A stretch of DNA of 64,000 nucleotides from Planctomycetota bacterium (GTDB lineage Bacteria > Planctomycetota > Phycisphaerae > WQYP01): positions 41,947 to 105,946 of the forward strand of contig JAKAEB010000004.1 of assembly GCA_021818445.1 (NCBI GenBank). The letters run 5' to 3'. Shown here piece by piece: positions 59,635 to 64,000 of this stretch. The translations under genes and the position numbers were made by a program. The notes beneath the pieces are model-generated. The model did not search any database. It had not been told where the DNA came from and was given only the letters and a program-made list of their open reading frames with translations. Positions within the stretch are counted from its first letter, which is position 1. Each line of letters starts with the position of its first letter.

Positions 59635-60868
59635 GATTCTGCACCGCCGAGCGCCAGGAAAGTAAAGACCGGCCAATCTGATTATTTCGTATTTTTTTCA
59701 TTGCCTCCGCGGCTCTGTGGCTCTGTGCGAGATCGTAACTCTTCTCTGTGGGAGTTAAGGTATCATGCCGTTGGCATGATGAAAGTTGCTTTTTTAGCGC
59801 ACAGAGAAAAGAGCCACAGAGGTTATATCACCGGAGTATTCACACTAAATTGGCCCAATCACGACAATTGCGCAGGTCCGTAGCCAATATGCTTGGCGTC
59901 TCTTGGCGTCCTCCGCGATCTTTGCGGTGAATCAGGTTAACTGTTTGCACCGCCGAGAGCGCCAAGAACGCAAAGACCGGCCAATCTGAGTATTTCATAT
60001 TTTCTTAATCGTCTCTGCGTGTCGGTGTCTCTGCGCGAGATCGTAACTCTTCTCTGTGCGAGTTAAGGCTTCATGCCGATGGCATGATGAACGTTGCTTT
60101 TTTTTGCGCACAGAGAAAAGAGCCACAGAGGTTATATCACCGGATCATTCGCACCATATTGGCCAAATCACGACAATTGGGCATGTCCGTAGCCAATATG
60201 CTCGGCGTCTCTTGGCGTCCTCCGCGCTCTTTGCGGTGAATCAGGTTAACTGTTTGCACCGCCAAGAGCGCCAAGAGCGCGAAGACCGGCCAATCTGAGT
60301 ATTTCGTATTTTTTTAGTTCTCTCCGTGGCTCCGCGGCTCTGCGCGAGGTCGTAACGCTTCTCTTTGCGAGTTAATGTTTCATGCCGCTGGCATGATGAT
60401 GTTTGTTTTTTTTGGCGCGCAGAGAAAAGGAGACACAGAGGTTGTGGCACTGGATCAATCTCGCGATTTTGGCCGCATCACGACAATTGGGCATGTCCGT
60501 AGCCAATATGCTTGGCGTCTCTTGGCGTCCTCCGCGATCTTTGCGGTGAATCAAAGTAACTATTGGCACCGCCGAGAGCGCCAAGAACGCAAAGACCGGC
60601 CAATCTGAGTATTTCGCATTTTTTTCATTGCCTCCGCGCGAGATCGTAACTCTTCTCTGTGCGAGTTAAGGTATCATGCCGCTGGCATGATGATGTTTGT
60701 TTTTTTTGGCGCACAGAGAAAAGGAGCCACAGAGGTTGTGGCATTGGATCAATCTCGCGATTTTGGCCGCGTCACGCCAATTGGGCAAGCCCATATCCAA
60801 TATGCTCGGCGTCTCTTGGCGTCCTCCACGCTCTTTGCGGTGAATCAGGGTAACTGTTTGCACCGCGC
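59635..60868 (+). repeat. Tandem repeat array 3, four palindrome-bearing units (type-2, 2, 3, 3 segments)
   Basis: TCATGCC-N3-GGCATGA at 59763, 60071, 60380, 60674 (spacing 308, 309, 294). Confidence 0.95.
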
Positions 60869-60873
60869 TACCA

Positions 60874-61422
60874 TCAACCGCCGAAATAATTGGATAATAT
60901 CTGTTTGTGGCTGGTGGGCGGGTTTTGGCTAAGCAGTGCCTTGTCGGTGGTAACCACAATCAGCCCTGCCATGGAACCGGGAAAGCCATGCACACCGGGG
61001 CGGTGGGCTGGCTGGACCGAGCCATCATAAATTTTTGCCAAAATGGCGTGCACCGGGCAGTAATAATAGTAAAAGCCGGGGTGTTTGAATTTCACCTCAT
61101 AATAGTCAATCTTACCTTTGGGGCCGGTCGTGCCCTGTACCACGCCCTTCATGTAATGGGTTAGTTTGCCATTGAGTGGGTTGTAGCTGTCAATCATATG
61201 CATACCGGTATCTTCATTAACAAACACCACCGGCTCTCCGGGTTTAACCGCCACGACCGACTCGACAAAAGCGTTGGCACCATCCATGTGCACAAAGATG
61301 GCAGAGGGGCCGAACTTTTTCGGGGCGGCACCCGATTGGGGCGACAGCCAGACCAGCAGCCCTACCACAATCGCCGCCACAACCGCCAGAATCATGGGTG
61401 AATTTTTGGGTGTTTCCATAGG
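60874..61422 (-). CDS. Cupredoxin-like (plastocyanin/azurin-type) membrane-anchored protein
   Basis: N-terminal TM; VFVNEDTGMHMIDSYN and YYYYCPVHAIL type-1 Cu-like ligands; ORF extends to 61458. Confidence 0.65.
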   Translation of the reverse strand, partial: PMETPKNSPMILAVVAAIVVGLLVWLSPQSGAAPKKFGPSAIFVHMDGANAFVESVVAVKPGEPVVFVNEDTGMHMIDSYNPLNGKLTHYMKGVVQGTTGPKGKIDYYEVKFKHPGFYYYYCPVHAILAKIYDGSVQPAHRPGVHGFPGSMAGLIVVTTDKALLSQNPPTSHKQILSNYFGG

Positions 61423-61566
61423 TATTGAATTCCTTTCGATATTGTCATAACTCCACATGCCAGTAACGGCACCCGTTCATGGCCGCAGTCAGGCCAGCCA
61501 TCATCTCTACGACCAAAGGGCGTCTGATGTTTGAATGATACCTGCCAAGCGGCGGCGGGTATGGAT

Positions 61567-63096
61567 TCAGACCACCGCCAAGTCGGCATTTTGCAGCGCG
61601 GCAGCTTCCCGAATTTGTCTTCGCGAAAGCCACCATGCGTATATGGAACTGCCGCCCACATAAAAATAGCCGGTCATAAAGATGAACATAAACGGCACAC
61701 AACTGACATCGCGATCCAGGTAAAGGGCGGCGGCAATACAGGCAAGCAGGTAAAATCCCAGGGCCAGTTCGGCGGCCGGCAGCCAGGTGGTGCGATGCTT
61801 AAACGCGGAAGCCCGCCTTTTCCAAGCCTGCCCCGATTCGGCACCACTGACGCCATATTTGGGCGTGCGAATGAACTCGCTTTGATGCCCAAAAAGCCCC
61901 TCCAGTACCGCCACCGCGTTGGCCAGGCTGATCCCCATGCCCACGGCCATCAGCAGCGGCACCATCAGTATGCCGACGATGATATTTTCGCCCAGTTCCC
62001 GCTGGGCCACCACGTAAAACGTACCAGCGGAAAAGGTTAACAGCCCGAATAACCCCATCAAAGCCCACTGCCCAAAGATGGAGTGCACATCGAGCAGGTT
62101 TTGGCTGGTGAGCAGAAACGCGGGAAAAATTAAAATTGACAGCAGAACCGCCAATGGATAAACAATGCCCGAGGCGAGATGAAAGAACGATTCAACCTTC
62201 ACCCGCATGGGCAAATTGCCCCTGAGTATTCCGGGCAGGACTTTCAACGCCGTCTGAACGCTGCCTTTGGTCCAACGGTGCTGTTGCTGCTTGAAGGAGA
62301 CAATTTCCGGGGGCAACTCCGCCGGTGAAACGATTTCCGGCAGAAAGACCATCTTCCAGCCCAGTGCCTGGGCGCGGTACGATAAATCCATATCTTCCGT
62401 AAGGGTGTCATGCTGCCACCCGCCGGCCTCTTCAATCGCCTTTTTCCGCCAGATGCCGCCGGTGCCGTTAAAATTCATAAATCGGCCGGTGCGATTGCGG
62501 GCCGTGTGCTCGATGACAAAATGGCCATCCAAAAAAACGGCCTGGCAGCGCGTCAGCCACGAGTGCCGCCGGTTCAAGTGGCCCCAGCGGGTTTGTACAC
62601 ACCCCACGTCAGGGTTGGTGAAATGATGGATCACATTACGGAGCATATCGGGTTGCGGAATAAAATCGGCATCAAAAATGGCAATGAATTCCCCCCGCGC
62701 CAAAGCTAACCCATCTGCCAATGCCCCAGCCTTGAAACCGGTTCGCACCGTGCGATGGATATATCTGACGGGGTGGCCTTCCGCCTCCAGCGTTTCGCAT
62801 ATGGAGCGGCAAATATCGGCAGATTCGTCGGTGGAGTCGTCGAGTACCTGAATTTCCAGCAGGTGGCGGGGATAGTCGATGGCGCAGGCAGCGCGAATTA
62901 CCCGCTCGGCCACATACCGCTCGTTGTACATGGGCAACTGCACAGTGACGCGGGGTAAAAATTCAAATTTTCGGGGATGGGGAACGTTTTGCGACTGACT
63001 GCGATAAAAAAGAAACACCTGCCAATAGCGATGCAGGCCGAACACCGTCAGCCCCAGCATGCAGAGGAGATAGCCAATTTGCGGGATCAGCGTCAT
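61567..63096 (-). CDS. GT2 family processive glycosyltransferase (cellulose synthase-like)
   Basis: VQLPMYNERYVAERVIRAAC; IFDADFIPQ; GTGGIWRKKAIEEAGGW; QQQHRWTKG (QxxRW). Confidence 0.93.
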   Translation of the reverse strand: MTLIPQIGYLLCMLGLTVFGLHRYWQVFLFYRSQSQNVPHPRKFEFLPRVTVQLPMYNERYVAERVIRAACAIDYPRHLLEIQVLDDSTDESADICRSICETLEAEGHPVRYIHRTVRTGFKAGALADGLALARGEFIAIFDADFIPQPDMLRNVIHHFTNPDVGCVQTRWGHLNRRHSWLTRCQAVFLDGHFVIEHTARNRTGRFMNFNGTGGIWRKKAIEEAGGWQHDTLTEDMDLSYRAQALGWKMVFLPEIVSPAELPPEIVSFKQQQHRWTKGSVQTALKVLPGILRGNLPMRVKVESFFHLASGIVYPLAVLLSILIFPAFLLTSQNLLDVHSIFGQWALMGLFGLLTFSAGTFYVVAQRELGENIIVGILMVPLLMAVGMGISLANAVAVLEGLFGHQSEFIRTPKYGVSGAESGQAWKRRASAFKHRTTWLPAAELALGFYLLACIAAALYLDRDVSCVPFMFIFMTGYFYVGGSSIYAWWLSRRQIREAAALQNADLAVV

Positions 63097-63334
63097 GTGC
63101 ATGTGTCAAAAAACCCTTTGCACCCCGTATCCAATGCGCAACGCACGCCCAACTGACCGGTAAATCGAATCGATTGAAGCCCCGACGCGGCACTCCACAA
63201 ATGGTAGCATAAAGGGATGCAGGCCGCATTGCAATGAAATGGCCGCAGTGCCGCTGTCATTTTTATAGACGCGCGGTTCATCGCGGCCCGGTACATGTAC
63301 CGATGCCAGCGCGGTAAATGCCACCGCGCAGGCG

Positions 63335-63353
63335 CGCCGGGACAAGCCCGGCG
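63335..63353. repeat. REP-like palindrome CGCCGGG-ACAAG-CCCGGCG followed by GCTAAAT
   Basis: 7-bp stem just left of array 4. Confidence 0.55.
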
Positions 63354-63390
63354 GCTAAATGGCGGCATCGCCATATTGACCATTTTAACT

Positions 63391-64000
63391 GCTAACTTTG
63401 CGAATCTCGCGGTGAATCAGGTTAACTATTTGCACCGCCGGGAGCGCGAAGAACGCGAAGACCGGCCAATCTGATTATTCGTCTTTTTTTAATTTTCTCT
63501 GTGTCTTTTTGGCTCTGCACGAGATCGTAACGCTTCTCTTTGCGAGTTAAGGTATCATGCCGATGGCATGATGAAAGTTGCTTTTTTAGCGCGCAGAGAA
63601 TAAGGAGCCACAGAGGTTGTGGCATTGGATCAATCTCGCGATTTTGGCCGCGTCATGATAATTGGGCAGGCCCATATCCAATATGCTCGGCGTCTCTTGG
63701 CGTCCTCCGCGCTTTGCGGTGAATCAGGGTAACTATTTGCACCGCCGGGAGCGCGAAGACCGGCCAATCTGATTATTCGTCTTTTTTTAATTTTCTCTGG
63801 GTCTTTTTGGCTCTGCGCGAGATCGTAACTCTTCTCTTTGCGAGTTAAGGTATCATGCCGTTGGCATGATGAAAGTTGTTTTTTTAGCGCACAGAGAAAA
63901 GGAGCCACAGGGGTTGTTTCACTGGATCAATCTCGCGATTTTGGCCGCGTCATGATAATTAGGCAGGCCCATATCCAATATGCTCGGCGTCTCTTGGCGT
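63391..64000 (+). repeat. Tandem repeat array 4, at least two palindrome-bearing units (type-3), runs off window
   Basis: TCATGCC-N3-GGCATGA at 63555 and 63853 (spacing 298). Confidence 0.93.

Overview
The window reads as ordinary bacterial chromosome, dense and on both strands. The gene content (two PEP-CTERM proteins, lpxB plus a Kdo-hydroxylase-like gene, mrdA-rodA, many carbohydrate-active enzymes) suggests a Gram-negative-type, possibly Planctomycetota/PVC, organism. That taxonomy is inference; there is no rRNA here. About 45 coding regions are supportable. They include GH130, SASA-type esterase, LysR, PBP2-RodA, two PEP-CTERM proteins, a response regulator, amidohydrolase, GH51, MreD-like, GH57, an orphan beta-class DNA methyltransferase, CysS, LpxB, PilZ, a 1143-aa protein possibly of PPi-PEPCK type, M3 peptidase, GT39-like, AroK, histidine kinase, IlvE, Kdo hydroxylase, DUF262/DUF1524, PurF, PPK1, GGDEF-EAL, NUDIX, CBAH-like hydrolase, a frameshifted HK97 portal plus prohead protease, Rho, S2, PAP2, MFS, HemW, FHA, a cupredoxin-like protein and a GT2. 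The most striking non-coding signal is a dispersed, tandemly arrayed repeat of about 295-309 bp at four loci (10 palindrome-bearing units seen). Each unit has nested imperfect dyads around an invariant TCATGCC-N3-GGCATGA palindrome and one of three interchangeable internal segments. Three of the four loci lie between convergent genes, and several are bordered by short REP-like palindromes. Other leads are long structured leaders upstream of both PEP-CTERM genes, a nested hairpin in the rpsB leader, and a 23-bp tandem duplication that frameshifts a phage portal gene. All calls come from reading sequence and the supplied translations; no database search was run.
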